From: an uncultured Granulosicoccaceae bacterium
GTDB taxonomy: Bacteria > Pseudomonadota > Gammaproteobacteria > Granulosicoccales > Granulosicoccaceae
Length of the DNA stretch: 64,000 bases
Direction of reading: 5' to 3'
Assembly: GCA_937998875.1 (NCBI GenBank)
Contig: CALLBO010000026.1
Span: 1 to 64,000, forward strand
Shown here: piece after piece, positions 10,056-18,800 of the stretch
How positions within the stretch are numbered: position 1 is the stretch's first letter
Layout of the letters: each line of letters begins with the position of its first letter
Notes under the pieces: model-generated
What the model saw: only the letters and a program-made list of their open reading frames with translations
The model's database searches: none
Told to the model about the DNA's origin: nothing
Position numbers and translations under genes: made by a program

Positions 10056-10772
10056 ATGACCGATCTTAATAGTTTGAACAACATTGGCTCCGCCGGTGAT
10101 ACTCAGTTGTTGCCCAGTGACCCTGATGCCCTCCTGGTTAGAAAACTAATAGAGAACCGCCCCGATTCAGAATCAGTAGCCACATTCAAACCGGGGCCGG
10201 GCATCTGCAGGTTGAATTTGAAATTTGATATTCAGGAATTGCAGCTAGCGTTGAATGAGTGCCTGGCTAAACAGTCATATCAAGGCAATATGCAGGATCA
10301 GGGGTTTGCTGCACTACCGCTTACTCAACGCCCGGGCCAGACCGAATGGACTGAGAATGACTTGTCGGGCCGTTATTGGATACGCGGTGATGATCGCTAT
10401 GTTGAAGAGCCACGTGAAAATCTCGTTCCGGAGATTAAATTTTCTGAATTCAATCCAGCGTTCAAGGGAACCTACTTTGAGCATGTGCACGATGAGCTGA
10501 CCAAACGATTTCCGATTGGCCGTACAAGAGTGCTTTCCAAAGGCCAATACAATTGCAATTCGTGGCACCGGGACCCAGAACCGCGAGTGCATATTCCCGT
10601 GATAACAAATCCAGGGTCATTGTTTGTGGTTAATCATCATGTCACGCATCTCCCAGCAGATGGATCGGTGTATTTTACCGATACCCGCGGATATCACACT
10701 GCGCTGAACGGCGGAGATACACAACGTGTTCATATTGTTGCGGCTTTGGCTTACGATCAGGTTACTGACTGA
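10056..10772 (+). CDS. Aspartyl/asparaginyl beta-hydroxylase-like 2-oxoglutarate oxygenase
   Basis: A 238-residue protein whose C-terminal half matches the Asp/Asn beta-hydroxylase pattern of Fe(II)/2-oxoglutarate oxygenases. The metal pair HRD is at 171-173, followed by RVHIPVITN (177-185), then His214 in GYHTALNGG and Arg224 in QRVHIV as the 2-oxoglutarate contact. The N-terminal 120 residues are not recognised. GAGG lies about 12 bases before the ATG. It is monocistronic and divergent from the sugar genes. The substrate is unknown; free amino acid, peptide and small-molecule hydroxylation are all possible in this family. Confidence 0.7.
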   Translation: MTDLNSLNNIGSAGDTQLLPSDPDALLVRKLIENRPDSESVATFKPGPGICRLNLKFDIQELQLALNECLAKQSYQGNMQDQGFAALPLTQRPGQTEWTENDLSGRYWIRGDDRYVEEPRENLVPEIKFSEFNPAFKGTYFEHVHDELTKRFPIGRTRVLSKGQYNCNSWHRDPEPRVHIPVITNPGSLFVVNHHVTHLPADGSVYFTDTRGYHTALNGGDTQRVHIVAALAYDQVTD

Positions 10773-10909
10773 CCAGTTGTATCTAGAGAGCCATTGATAT
10801 CACAAACGTGTAAACCTGAGTTGCCAATATTCCCATCTACGACTGATTTCACCCGCTGGATAAAGTAAAAACTGGTTGCACAGGCTTTTATTTTTGAGTG
10901 GGTAGGATA

Positions 10910-11530
10910 ATGAGTCAAATTTCCAACAATGTAGTGGATATAACCGTAGCGCGCAACACTAAGGATGATGTGGACAAAGCAATCCAGATTGAAAAAATCA
11001 AACGGGTGGCTTTCATATTTGCTGTGATCTTAACGGTGGGATTCGCTGGCTACTTGAATAACACTGACAAAAAAAGGCCGTTGTTGAATGCTCAGATCCC
11101 TTCAACTGCACACCTGGACAATGGTGATGTTGAAGTGACCATAGAGCAGCAGCAGTCAGGGCACTATCTCTTCATCGGGGAGATAAACAGAAAAAAGGTA
11201 AAAATTTTAGTTGATACAGGGGCTACGTATGTCGCCGTCCCACCCGGGATTGCCAGATATCTCGGAATGCCTTTTGAAGAGATTTACTATTCAAACACCG
11301 CAAACGGAAAATCGATGTCTTACAAATCAACAGCCAATCAAATAAAAGTCGGCGGAATTGAAATGTTTGATGTGCAGGCATCGGTTGCTACCGGATTAGA
11401 AGGCGATGTAATTTTACTTGGAATGTCCTTTTTCAAGAACCTTTCGCTAGTGCAAGAAAACGAAACCCTAAAAATTATAAGTAGAAATAAACAGCTGAAT
11501 GTTAGCGAATTTTTTAAAACGTATCGATAG
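10910..11530 (+). CDS. Membrane-anchored retropepsin-like aspartic protease
   Basis: A 206-residue protein with one transmembrane segment (about 33-48) and a retroviral-type aspartic protease fold on its far side. The active-site motif DTGAT is at 102-106 in KILVDTGATYVAVP, followed by a matching DVILLGMSFFKNLSL segment. This matches the TIGR02281-type clan AA proteases of proteobacteria, which carry one active-site motif and so must dimerise. Start 10910 is chosen over an in-frame GTG at 10898 because GGTAGG lies just upstream of the ATG. It is alone in its transcription unit. Targets are unknown. Confidence 0.85.
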   Translation: MSQISNNVVDITVARNTKDDVDKAIQIEKIKRVAFIFAVILTVGFAGYLNNTDKKRPLLNAQIPSTAHLDNGDVEVTIEQQQSGHYLFIGEINRKKVKILVDTGATYVAVPPGIARYLGMPFEEIYYSNTANGKSMSYKSTANQIKVGGIEMFDVQASVATGLEGDVILLGMSFFKNLSLVQENETLKIISRNKQLNVSEFFKTYR

Positions 11531-11701
11531 TACGAATTGAAGTCTCAGTCACCGCTCTTAGTTGCCCCGCCGATCTGTCAAGGACAGTCGTAATGAGATG
11601 GCATAGTAGTTTGAAACTTCCTCCTCAGCTCACACGATTCATTTCTTAACCGTTTGACATCGTTCTAATCAGGCAGCTTCCCCTGTTCCGCACCAACCCG
11701 T

Positions 11702-11717
11702 GGCAACGCAGGTTGAC
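11702..11717 (+). promoter_or_regulatory. Weaker copy of the GTCAAC-N4-GTTGAC upstream module
   Basis: GGCAAC-GCAG-GTTGAC lies 115 bases upstream of the protease start. It differs by one arm base from the perfect inverted repeats found before two minus-strand genes (14243-14258 and 43465-43480). Read in the direction of transcription, each copy ends in TTGACA, a consensus -35 hexamer. The resemblance is read directly; a shared regulator is inference, and this copy is the least certain of the three. Confidence 0.35.
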
Positions 11718-11768
11718 AAAATCAAGCCCATTCCCCACGAGGCGTGCACTGTTCGGTAACTTCTACAC

Positions 11769-11786
11769 ATCCCGACATGACGGGAT
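11769..11786. other. Short hairpin upstream of the protease gene
   Basis: ATCCCG (11769-11774) and CGGGAT (11781-11786) form a six-base-pair stem with a six-base loop, followed by CTTT. It could be an attenuator or the terminator of the preceding gene, although that gene ends 240 bases earlier. Confidence 0.3.
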
Positions 11787-11831
11787 CTTTATCGAAGAGT
11801 TTCAGGCAATTCTAATAGATTGGAGAATGAC

Positions 11832-13040
11832 ATGAGTAAAGTACAAACGCTGGTTTTGATGGTTTCAATGGGATTACTAAATGCATGTGGCTCTGAATCT
11901 GCAGTCTCAGATTACGAGCCTGGCGATCAGAATACTTTGACTGGTAATTCGGTTACGACTTCTACTGAGTCTTCGCAAGTTTCGCGCTTGAACAACACGG
12001 CAATCGGCACACAAGTTACCTCCTCGGATGCTACCGGTGCTGTCACCAGTATTCAAAGTTTATCAGGAAGAGCAAGTACAGGTAATGGTTCTGATAATCA
12101 GAATTTGTGGGACGGTACTATTTTGTATAGCGAACAGGAGCTAAAAGCCGCGAAGCGGCGCATTGTCAATCAATGGTCCTATCTTCAGGATAACGGCTTA
12201 ATAATAGCGTCTATAAGCGTTGACCTGAGTATAAACAGAGTCGTTGTGAATATCGGTGAATCAACCTCAATGTTCGATGGTGATATTCAAGCACTACTCG
12301 GCGATGAGGTGGTATACAAGTATAGCCCAGATACGTTGATTGAAAACAGGATCCGTCCGTATGACCATAATCTATCTGGCCGGCGAGGTGGCGCTACAAT
12401 AACCAATCAATCAGGCGGGATATGTACATCTGGTTTTATGTGGTCAATACACGAAGGAAATAGAGATAACTTTATTACCGCTGCCCATTGCACAGAGACG
12501 GGTGAAGATCTATACAATGGTGATATTTCCTACGCACGGACTTTCGCCTCGTCATTCGGTAGCAATAACAGCTATGACTCAGCACGTGGAGATTGGGCGT
12601 ATGCCGACACGAACTGGGCTGGTACCACGGGGTTACCTCATATCTATGTTGAAGACTATCTATATAGAATGGTGCAGTACTACTGGCCACAAAATCTAAG
12701 CCAGTTGGGTGAGTCAGTTTGCTTCTCTGGTACCACTACCGGAAAAGAAAGTTGTGGTTTTGTGGTACAGAAAGAAGATATGTGTTTGCGAAGTGAAAAC
12801 AGACTTGTTTGTGGTCTGACCTCTGCCACGAACACACAGTACAATACTTCTGGAAAACCAGGTGATAGTGGAGGTCCGGTATATACACGTTTGGCTAACG
12901 GCAATATTGCCGCTGCAGGTATAGTTACCGGTGGTTCAACGACAGAGAGCTCAACGATGTATTACACACCGATATCCGTGATAATGGAAAGTCTGCCCGG
13001 CAGACCCTGGACTTGTACAGAGGCAGGAACCTGTAACTGA
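11832..13040 (+). CDS. Trypsin-like serine protease, lipoprotein
   Basis: A predicted exported lipoprotein of 402 residues. The N-terminus has a short hydrophobic stretch ending in the lipobox LLNAC (Cys19), followed by a Ser/Thr-rich linker to about residue 100. The chymotrypsin-fold domain shows the full triad: His219 in ITAAHC, Asp254 in GDWAY and Ser346 in GKPGDSGGP. Six cysteines are placed to form three disulfides, as in secreted S1 enzymes. ATG 11832 follows GGAG; the frame also allows a TTG at 11820. The residues 100-185 region may be a propeptide. Probably surface or periplasmic. Confidence 0.88.
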   Translation: MSKVQTLVLMVSMGLLNACGSESAVSDYEPGDQNTLTGNSVTTSTESSQVSRLNNTAIGTQVTSSDATGAVTSIQSLSGRASTGNGSDNQNLWDGTILYSEQELKAAKRRIVNQWSYLQDNGLIIASISVDLSINRVVVNIGESTSMFDGDIQALLGDEVVYKYSPDTLIENRIRPYDHNLSGRRGGATITNQSGGICTSGFMWSIHEGNRDNFITAAHCTETGEDLYNGDISYARTFASSFGSNNSYDSARGDWAYADTNWAGTTGLPHIYVEDYLYRMVQYYWPQNLSQLGESVCFSGTTTGKESCGFVVQKEDMCLRSENRLVCGLTSATNTQYNTSGKPGDSGGPVYTRLANGNIAAAGIVTGGSTTESSTMYYTPISVIMESLPGRPWTCTEAGTCN

Positions 13041-13045
13041 ACATT

Positions 13046-13068
13046 TGTCTCCACGTTCTGTGGAGACA
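13046..13068 (+). terminator. Hairpin immediately after the serine protease gene
   Basis: TGTCTCCAC (13046-13054), loop GTTCT, GTGGAGACA (13060-13068): a perfect nine-base-pair stem starting five bases after the stop codon. The following bases (CTTCTCC) are only weakly T-rich, so it is an imperfect intrinsic terminator or a 3'-end stabilising stem. Confidence 0.6.
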
Positions 13069-13686
13069 CTTCTCCGGCAGCTACAGGGCCGCCCGGTGAT
13101 CCAAAATCGGGCTTCTAACCTTACAGAACTCTATTAGGTGATACGGTCCAGTTCAGCATTTGAGGTTCTTGACCACTCCATACAATCGTCGATCGGAAAG
13201 CTAACAATAAACATATACTCTCTGGTTTTCGTGGAACCCTCATTTGCTACACAGACAATCGGTAGCAAAATTGTCTTGTGTGGACCGTGAAGTAATTTCA
13301 GCCTTGCTGTTTTTAAATGAATAGATTTTGTAGCTTCCTGCCAACACTTCACCTAGACATACCAGGGAGAAAGAACTATCCTTCTGTCGTCGCGAGTGTA
13401 TAAGGATATTTCATTGCTGGATGGTCGGTCAGCTTGTGTTTTTCGGCGTTGGACTTTACATTATCCGGAAGTATCACCGTTAGCAAGACCTCTTGACGGC
13501 TGAGTGTCTATCCGTTGTCGCTGGGTGCATGATATTGAGGTGGGAGAGGGCAGATGTTCTATCATAAACGTCGTGTCAATCTCTATCTTTCCATGTTGAT
13601 ATTTTACCATCCGCGTAGAAGGTCATGACACTTGTACGGTTACGCAAGATTGGTTTATATTTATTTTTGGCGCTACAGTGGAAAGA
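13069..13686. other. Long intergenic region, possible gene remnant
   Basis: Over 600 bases between the protease hairpin and the stop of the minus-strand AraC-type gene. A minus-strand frame at 13134-13352 (72 residues, GTG start, no clear ribosome site) looks like the tail of something once coding, but I recognise no family. Nothing else is seen. Confidence 0.3.
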
Positions 13687-14139
13687 CTAGTCCTTTGATC
13701 TCAGCGGTTGATTCTCCCGACAGTACCTGGCCGGTGTTATGCCTTCAATCCTGATGAAGTGCTTGTAGAACACAGACTGGCTATTGAATCCCACGGTGTT
13801 TAGAACATCGACTATTTTCATGTCGCTGCTCATGAACAAGTGTTTAGCCTGTTCAATCCTGATTTCATTAATAAAGTCGTTAAAATTGGAACCACTCACT
13901 CTGTTAATTAGTGACGATAACTCCCTCACCGGTACACCTAATTTACGGGCAAGGTGTTGGATTTTGAGATTTGAATTTAGCGTCCATTCATTTGTTCTTA
14001 TTTTGTCACGGTATTTCTTCAGCCTTCTTTTATCTCCGGCATTGACTGGTAAACACTCTTTACGCTCGCTACATACGGGCGCCAACCAGGGGTGATTGAC
14101 ACTGTGCTCATAGGAAATAACTATTTTCTTTATTTGCAT
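13687..14139 (-). CDS. Short AraC-type DNA-binding protein
   Basis: A 150-residue protein consisting essentially of one AraC/XylS double helix-turn-helix domain (about residues 45-143). LARKLGVPVRELSSLINRVSG is the first recognition region, and the C-terminal signature VLNTVGFNSQSVFYKHFIRIEGITPARYCR is intact. The usual N-terminal ligand-binding domain is missing; about 40 unassigned residues precede the HTH. GAGG lies five bases before the ATG. The upstream region carries a perfect GTCAAC-N4-GTTGAC repeat that recurs before the exported protein at 43311. It could be autoregulatory or a regulator of that gene, which is inference. Confidence 0.8.
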   Translation of the reverse strand: MQIKKIVISYEHSVNHPWLAPVCSERKECLPVNAGDKRRLKKYRDKIRTNEWTLNSNLKIQHLARKLGVPVRELSSLINRVSGSNFNDFINEIRIEQAKHLFMSSDMKIVDVLNTVGFNSQSVFYKHFIRIEGITPARYCRENQPLRSKD

Positions 14140-14242
14140 GGTAGCCTCAGACTCTCAAAGCCCGGTTCGTATAAACGCTGTTACAACGTGTCATCGAACT
14201 TACCGTGTCTTGCTACAGCACTTGCCAATTGAGATAGGTTTT

Positions 14243-14258
14243 GTCAACTGGTGTTGAC
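14243..14258 (-). promoter_or_regulatory. Palindromic site upstream of the AraC-type gene, overlapping a -35-like hexamer
   Basis: GTCAAC-TGGT-GTTGAC, a perfect 6-4-6 inverted repeat about 105 bases before the start codon. In the gene's direction it reads GGTCAACACCAGTTGACAAAA, ending in a consensus TTGACA. The same module, with similar flanks and a matching GAGGCTAC-N-ATG translation start, precedes the gene starting at 43311. Confidence 0.55.
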
Positions 14259-14334
14259 CGGAGATTTAAGGACAGATACTTTTGGATGAGAAGGCAATTC
14301 ATCGAGTATCCATTGCAGCGGAGATAAAGCTGGA

Positions 14335-14619
14335 TCAATTAGGAATAGTTTCGGCTTTTTTCTCGTTTGTTACTTTTTCTGACCGTGTGTTGTCATCCAG
14401 TTCGTTTCTTGAGCATTCACCTGGTACATTTCCTGATCTCGCTTCTTGCGCCTGTTGGCGTTGCTCACGTTGTAGTAAATCAATTTCCCGCTGACCGGGC
14501 AAGGGCAGCATACACCCCAAGGCAGCAATTAGTCTGGTTTTAAACAAAATCACATTGCTGTAGATTGGCTTCGTGAATTGTAGAGTTATCTCAATAAACG
14601 TCTTACGGTGTTCATTCAT
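14335..14619 (-). CDS. Small hypothetical protein
   Basis: A 94-residue frame supported mainly by AGGAG ten bases before its ATG. The middle has a short hydrophobic stretch (TRLIAALGCMLPLPG, about 28-42), followed by a Gln/Glu/Arg-rich helical segment and a charged tail. No family is recognised. It starts upstream of, and on the same strand as, the AraC-type gene, with about 195 bases between them. It may be a real small gene or a chance frame. Confidence 0.4.
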   Translation of the reverse strand: MNEHRKTFIEITLQFTKPIYSNVILFKTRLIAALGCMLPLPGQREIDLLQREQRQQAQEARSGNVPGECSRNELDDNTRSEKVTNEKKAETIPN

Positions 14620-14850
14620 TACGCAGTCGCTCCTGTGATTTGAATTCCGCGGTTTTGGACTACATCGGATTTGCTACCCCAATTGATAAGCGTATGATGT
14701 ATTCACACTAAACAGCGATCGATATAATCAAGGCTATGCAGATCTTTGATCTAAATCTTCCGGAATCAGGTTTCAGGAATATTTTTTAGTCACCCAATTC
14801 CAATACCAGGGTTTCTGCACACAGACTGTTCGCACTATTGACGTTTCGTT

Positions 14851-15309
14851 TTGGAAGGTGGAACCGAGTCTGAATTTACCCGACGAGTAGCACACAATCT
14901 TGAAGCTCTTATCGTTAATGAGGGACCGGATACGATAGCCGGTATACTTGCAGAACGTGTGCAGGACGCTGGTGTTGTAATACCCTCGTCTGCTGGCTAT
15001 TTTGAAGCTATACGTCCTATCTTAAGACAGTACGATAGACCTCTGATGGCGGACGAAGTGATGTGTGGTTTTGATCGCACCGGTTTTATGTGGGGCAGTG
15101 TGAAATTCAACCTGCAACCAGATGCTATTGTTGCCTTCAAGTTCATTACAGCAGGCTACTTTCCAGGGGCTGCAATCATCCTCGATTAAGATTTCAACGA
15201 TGAGTTGCGCTGGGTATCAGAGGCTGCTGAAGAGTTTCCTCATAGGTTTACAACAGGTGGTAATTTGTTAGGCAGTGCCTTCGCTCCCAAATTAATCGAA
15301 ATTCTGTAA
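14851..15309 (+). pseudogene. Remnant of a class III (PLP) aminotransferase
   Basis: The frame from 14851 translates to the middle of a class III aminotransferase: NLEALIVNEGPDTIAGILAE, then AGYFEAIRPILRQYDRPLMADEV (PLP-contacting Asp) and AFKFITAGYFPGAA, where the Lys matches the PLP lysine position. About 190 N-terminal residues are absent. A TAA at 15187-15189 interrupts the frame, which then continues as recognisable sequence (HRFTTGGNLLGSAFAPKLIEIL) to a second stop at 15307-15309. Beyond that the similarity fades. The MarR-regulated cluster follows directly. Confidence 0.8.
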
Positions 15310-15537
15310 AGCTTGTCGGCATGATGTGAGAACAGCGCTTTGGGCGCGGTCCATTTGTATTTTTGGGGCTTGAAAGACTCGAACTAAATTGAACGTCGCT
15401 TTATTAGAGCGCAGCAGATTGCGACTCTATTGCTTGATTGTTTACCGGGAACCAAATGCAAGAGAAGTTGTCGCGCAGGTGGTGTAGCCAATGGAAGTGT
15501 ACTGATGCATTTGCTTGGTTATGTCCGACGCTTTATA

Positions 15538-15552
15538 GTTATATAGTATAGC
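15538..15552 (+). promoter_or_regulatory. Candidate MarR operator, copy 1
   Basis: GTTATATAGTATAGC, an inverted repeat of six-base arms around TAG with one arm mismatch, ends 30 bases before the SDR start. An almost identical site (perfect arms) lies at 21662-21676, and 18 of 20 aligned bases agree over the extended GTTATATAGTATA...ATTA block. MarR proteins bind palindromes of this size, and a marR gene is second in this operon. Confidence 0.65.
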
Positions 15553-15582
15553 AATTAACTAACGTAGAACAGAGGAGCAGAC

Positions 15583-16347
15583 ATGGTTATTGACGGTGTA
15601 ACAGCGGTCGTCACCGGTGGCGGAAGTGGTCTGGGGGCAGCAACAGCGCGGCACCTGGCCAGTTGTGGGGCGAAGGTAGCTGTGCTCGATCTGAATCGGG
15701 AGCATGCAGCGGCAGTTGCTGATGAAATCGGTGGTGTTGCCGTGGTTGCCGATGTGTCGGACGAGAGCGCCGTTAGTGAGGCATTGAAGAACGCGACCGT
15801 GTCACTCGGTGACGCACCCAGGGTTGTTGTCAATTGTGCAGGGATAGGTCTGGCCGCTCGTGTCGTCGGTCGTGAAGGTAAACTATCGATAGATGTGTTT
15901 GAAAAGACGATACGTATAAATTTGATCGGCACATACAATGTGATGAGCCATGCCGCAAACCTGATGACATCTCTGGATCCACATGATAATGGTGAGCGCG
16001 GTGTCATTATTAACACTGCCTCTGTCGCGTGGCAGGATGGCCAGATTGGTCAGTCAGCTTACTCTGCATCCAAAGGTGGTATAGCTGCAATGACACTTCC
16101 GGTTGCCAGAGAGTTTGCAAGAGCCGGAATCCGGGTGATGGCAATCGCACCCGGGTTGTTTAACACTCCTATGATGGAAGGTCTGCCTGAAGAGGTAACT
16201 GCAAAAATAGCCGCGGAAGTACCGTTCCCACAGCGCCTTGGTGAACCACATGAATATGGGCTATTGGTGGCCCAGATAGTTGAAAACCCTTACCTGAATG
16301 GCACAAACATTCGTATAGACGGGGCAGTTCGGTTAGCGCCGAAATAA
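15583..16347 (+). CDS. Short-chain dehydrogenase, 3-hydroxyacyl-CoA dehydrogenase type
   Basis: A 254-residue classical SDR resembling human HSD17B10-type 3-hydroxyacyl-CoA dehydrogenases. It has the TGGGSGLG cofactor loop at 11-18, Ser147 in NTASV, Tyr160 and Lys164 in the YSASK motif, and the C-terminal RIDGAVRLAPK typical of that subgroup. AGAGGAG lies just before the ATG. It is first in the SDR-marR-ligase operon. In this context it would oxidise a 3-hydroxy-3-aryl-propanoyl-CoA to the beta-keto thioester, the step before the amidohydrolase; that role is inferred from neighbours. Confidence 0.85.
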   Translation: MVIDGVTAVVTGGGSGLGAATARHLASCGAKVAVLDLNREHAAAVADEIGGVAVVADVSDESAVSEALKNATVSLGDAPRVVVNCAGIGLAARVVGREGKLSIDVFEKTIRINLIGTYNVMSHAANLMTSLDPHDNGERGVIINTASVAWQDGQIGQSAYSASKGGIAAMTLPVAREFARAGIRVMAIAPGLFNTPMMEGLPEEVTAKIAAEVPFPQRLGEPHEYGLLVAQIVENPYLNGTNIRIDGAVRLAPK

Positions 16348-16355
16348 GATACCGC

Positions 16356-16865
16356 ATGCCACCAACGAAAAAAGCTGATCCGTTTGCACAGCAACAACGA
16401 TTAGACAGTTACGAGCACCCTGCAGCCGCAGACGCTGGACTACGGCGCTTCCTGGGTTATCGGCTTAAACGTGCATACAATACCTTGCGATCAGGCATGC
16501 TTGTGCGGCTGGAGCCACTCGGGCTTCGAATTACTACTTTTTCTGCGCTGTTGTTAATTGTTCATAACCCGGGGCTTCGCCAGTCGGCACTTGCATCTGC
16601 ACTGGATATTAAAACGTCCAACATGGTGGCTATTGTTGATGATCTGGAAGCAAAAGGGTGGATAAAGCGAAAACCAGAACCAACAGATCGTAGAGCACTA
16701 GCCTTGATCGCTACAACGGCCGGTAAAAGTACCTGTAAAAAGGCTGAAGCACTTGCGTTTGAAAATGAAGAAACCCTGCTAAACAACCTTAGTGACGCCG
16801 AACTCAACACTCTCTCTGCGCTTCTGGAAAAAATAGAATCGTCTGCGGAAATATCTCATGGCTAA
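16356..16865 (+). CDS. MarR-family transcriptional regulator
   Basis: A 169-residue winged-helix regulator. The core SALASALDIKTSNMVAIVDDLEAKGWIKRKPEPTDRRALALIATTAG covers the recognition helix and wing, including the family DRR signature. It is eight bases downstream of the SDR and overlaps the acyl-CoA ligase start by eight bases. MarR regulators of hydroxycinnamate genes (CouR, FerC, HcaR) are released by the CoA thioester made by the adjacent ligase; the same logic fits here. The two GTTATATAGTATAAC-type sites are its likely operators. Confidence 0.9.
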   Translation: MPPTKKADPFAQQQRLDSYEHPAAADAGLRRFLGYRLKRAYNTLRSGMLVRLEPLGLRITTFSALLLIVHNPGLRQSALASALDIKTSNMVAIVDDLEAKGWIKRKPEPTDRRALALIATTAGKSTCKKAEALAFENEETLLNNLSDAELNTLSALLEKIESSAEISHG

Positions 16866-18663
16866 AAACAACTACGTGAAGCATCGGGTTGAATCCGCAA
16901 CGCAAGACGACGGTACGTTACTACTGCAGTCAGAAATTCCATTGGGTCCGGTTGCCAGAAACACCGGTGAATGGTTGCATCGCTGGGCGCTGGAAGTACC
17001 TCAGCGAGTCTTTTTGATGGAACGTTCTGGTGTTGGCTGGCGAGAGATTAGCTATAGCGAGACGCTGCAACAGGTGCAAGCGCTGGCAGCATCGCTTCTG
17101 GCTCAAGGGATGGGACCGGATACGCCCGCTGTTGTGCTTTCGGGACCCGGAATTGACCACGGCATACTGATGTTGGCAACTCAGTATATCGGAATGCCAC
17201 TGGTACCGTTGGCAGAGCAGTACTCTCTGATCCCGGAGGCCGCCAACCGACTGGACTATTGTATTAACAAGGTTAAGCCGGCTTTAGTGTATGCATCAGA
17301 CGGACAAAAATTTGCCAACGGTTTAAACAGAGAATCGTTAGCGTCTGTGACCAGATTAGTGAGTTCTAATGTGCCCGACGGAGCACTGAGTTTCGAAGAT
17401 TTGTTACAGGGTAAACCTGGCCGGGAACTGGACGATGCGCATTCCCGTATCGGGCCGGATGCGTTGGCAAAAATACTATTTACCTCAGGCTCTACCGGCA
17501 ACCCCAAAGGCGTCCCGCAATCACAGGAGATGCTAACCGTCAATCAGGCGCAATATCTGAGTTGCTTACCGATGTTTGCGGCACGGCCACCTGTCGTAGT
17601 CGACTGGCTGCCATGGAGTCATGTATTTGCAGGCAACTCGAGTTTTAATCTTGTGTTGTCTAATGGTGGAACATTGATTCTGGATGATGGAAAGCCCGTG
17701 AAGGGGCTGTTTGACCGTACCCTTGAAAATCTGAGAATGCATGTAGGTACACTTAGCTTCAATGTGCCGGTTGCCTATACACTGTTAGTGGATGCTCTTG
17801 CTAAAGACAAGAAGCTCAAAAACCGATTTTTTGCAGATCTCGACTTAATTTTTTACGCCGGCGCGTCTTTACCCGCAGATATTTGGTCCGCGCTTGAGAA
17901 AATGGCAACAGAGGTTACTGGCAAAATTCCGATGATGACCTCAAGCTGGGGCCTTACAGAAACCGCCCCCGCCTGTTTAATACACCATCAGGGTGGGGCG
18001 ACCTCAGGAATGATAGGAGTACCGGCCCCCGCAATTCAAACCAAGTTGATTCCGTATAGTGAAGATCGGTACGAGATACGGGTAAAAGGTCCAAACGTCA
18101 TCACATCTTACTTCGATGCACCGGACGTTGACGCAAAGTCATTTGATGATGAAGGGTATCTAATCACCAACGATGCAGTAAAGTTTGTAGATAAAAGTGA
18201 TCCTGCTGCCGGAGTCCGGTTTGACGGGCGTATTACAGAAGATTTCAAGCTGCTTACCGGCACGAAAGTGCAGGCGGCAGATATCAGGCTGCGGACTTTG
18301 GCCGTTCTGGAAGAGCTGGTTCAGGATGTTGTTGTTACCGGTGCCGATCGCAACGACATTGGTTTGCTGATATTTCCTTCGCCGGCCATTGCACCGGCAA
18401 ACGACGGTGAAATCGTCACTGATAAAGATTACATAGAACAGGTACTAGAACGATTGAAAGGGGTTACCAACCCGGCGGGTGGCTCGTCTACCAGAGTTTC
18501 AAGGATCTTGTTAATGGCACAGATACCATCGATCAAAGATGCTGAAATTACCGCGAAGGGCAGTTTGAATATCGCTGCCATTTTAACCTGCAGGAAACGC
18601 CTGCTTGAGCGACTTTATGATGATTCCGATGAGGCTTCTTTAACTGTCGGCGGTGGGGCTTGA
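16858..18663 (+). CDS. Feruloyl-CoA-synthase-type acyl-CoA ligase
   Basis: An adenylate-forming ligase of 601 residues that would activate a hydroxylated phenylpropanoid with ATP and CoA. The P-loop TSGSTGNPKG is at 209-218, and the A5 motif SSWGLTETAP near 357. The FDGRITEDFKLLTGTKVQ block is characteristic of feruloyl-CoA synthases rather than of fatty acyl-CoA ligases. The EITAKGSLN segment carries the C-terminal catalytic lysine. It is translationally coupled to marR. The exact substrate (ferulate, m- or p-coumarate, hydroxyphenylpropionate) is not readable; the MobA neighbour favours a 3-hydroxylated compound. Confidence 0.88.
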   Translation: MAKNNYVKHRVESATQDDGTLLLQSEIPLGPVARNTGEWLHRWALEVPQRVFLMERSGVGWREISYSETLQQVQALAASLLAQGMGPDTPAVVLSGPGIDHGILMLATQYIGMPLVPLAEQYSLIPEAANRLDYCINKVKPALVYASDGQKFANGLNRESLASVTRLVSSNVPDGALSFEDLLQGKPGRELDDAHSRIGPDALAKILFTSGSTGNPKGVPQSQEMLTVNQAQYLSCLPMFAARPPVVVDWLPWSHVFAGNSSFNLVLSNGGTLILDDGKPVKGLFDRTLENLRMHVGTLSFNVPVAYTLLVDALAKDKKLKNRFFADLDLIFYAGASLPADIWSALEKMATEVTGKIPMMTSSWGLTETAPACLIHHQGGATSGMIGVPAPAIQTKLIPYSEDRYEIRVKGPNVITSYFDAPDVDAKSFDDEGYLITNDAVKFVDKSDPAAGVRFDGRITEDFKLLTGTKVQAADIRLRTLAVLEELVQDVVVTGADRNDIGLLIFPSPAIAPANDGEIVTDKDYIEQVLERLKGVTNPAGGSSTRVSRILLMAQIPSIKDAEITAKGSLNIAAILTCRKRLLERLYDDSDEASLTVGGGA

Positions 18664-18800
18664 TACCAACAAGAACGCCGGTGTCTTGCAGAATCTTTCC
18701 TACTACCGCAAAGTGCCGGCCCATGGCTGACCTCCTATTTGTCTCCGGTATTCCCGCTTGTCGTAAACCATTGTCGTAAACAATTGGCGTAAAAAATTGG

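Noticed and set aside
13134-13352. A 72-residue minus-strand frame behind the protease.
   Set aside because: GTG start without a clear ribosome site and no family resemblance; at most a gene remnant.
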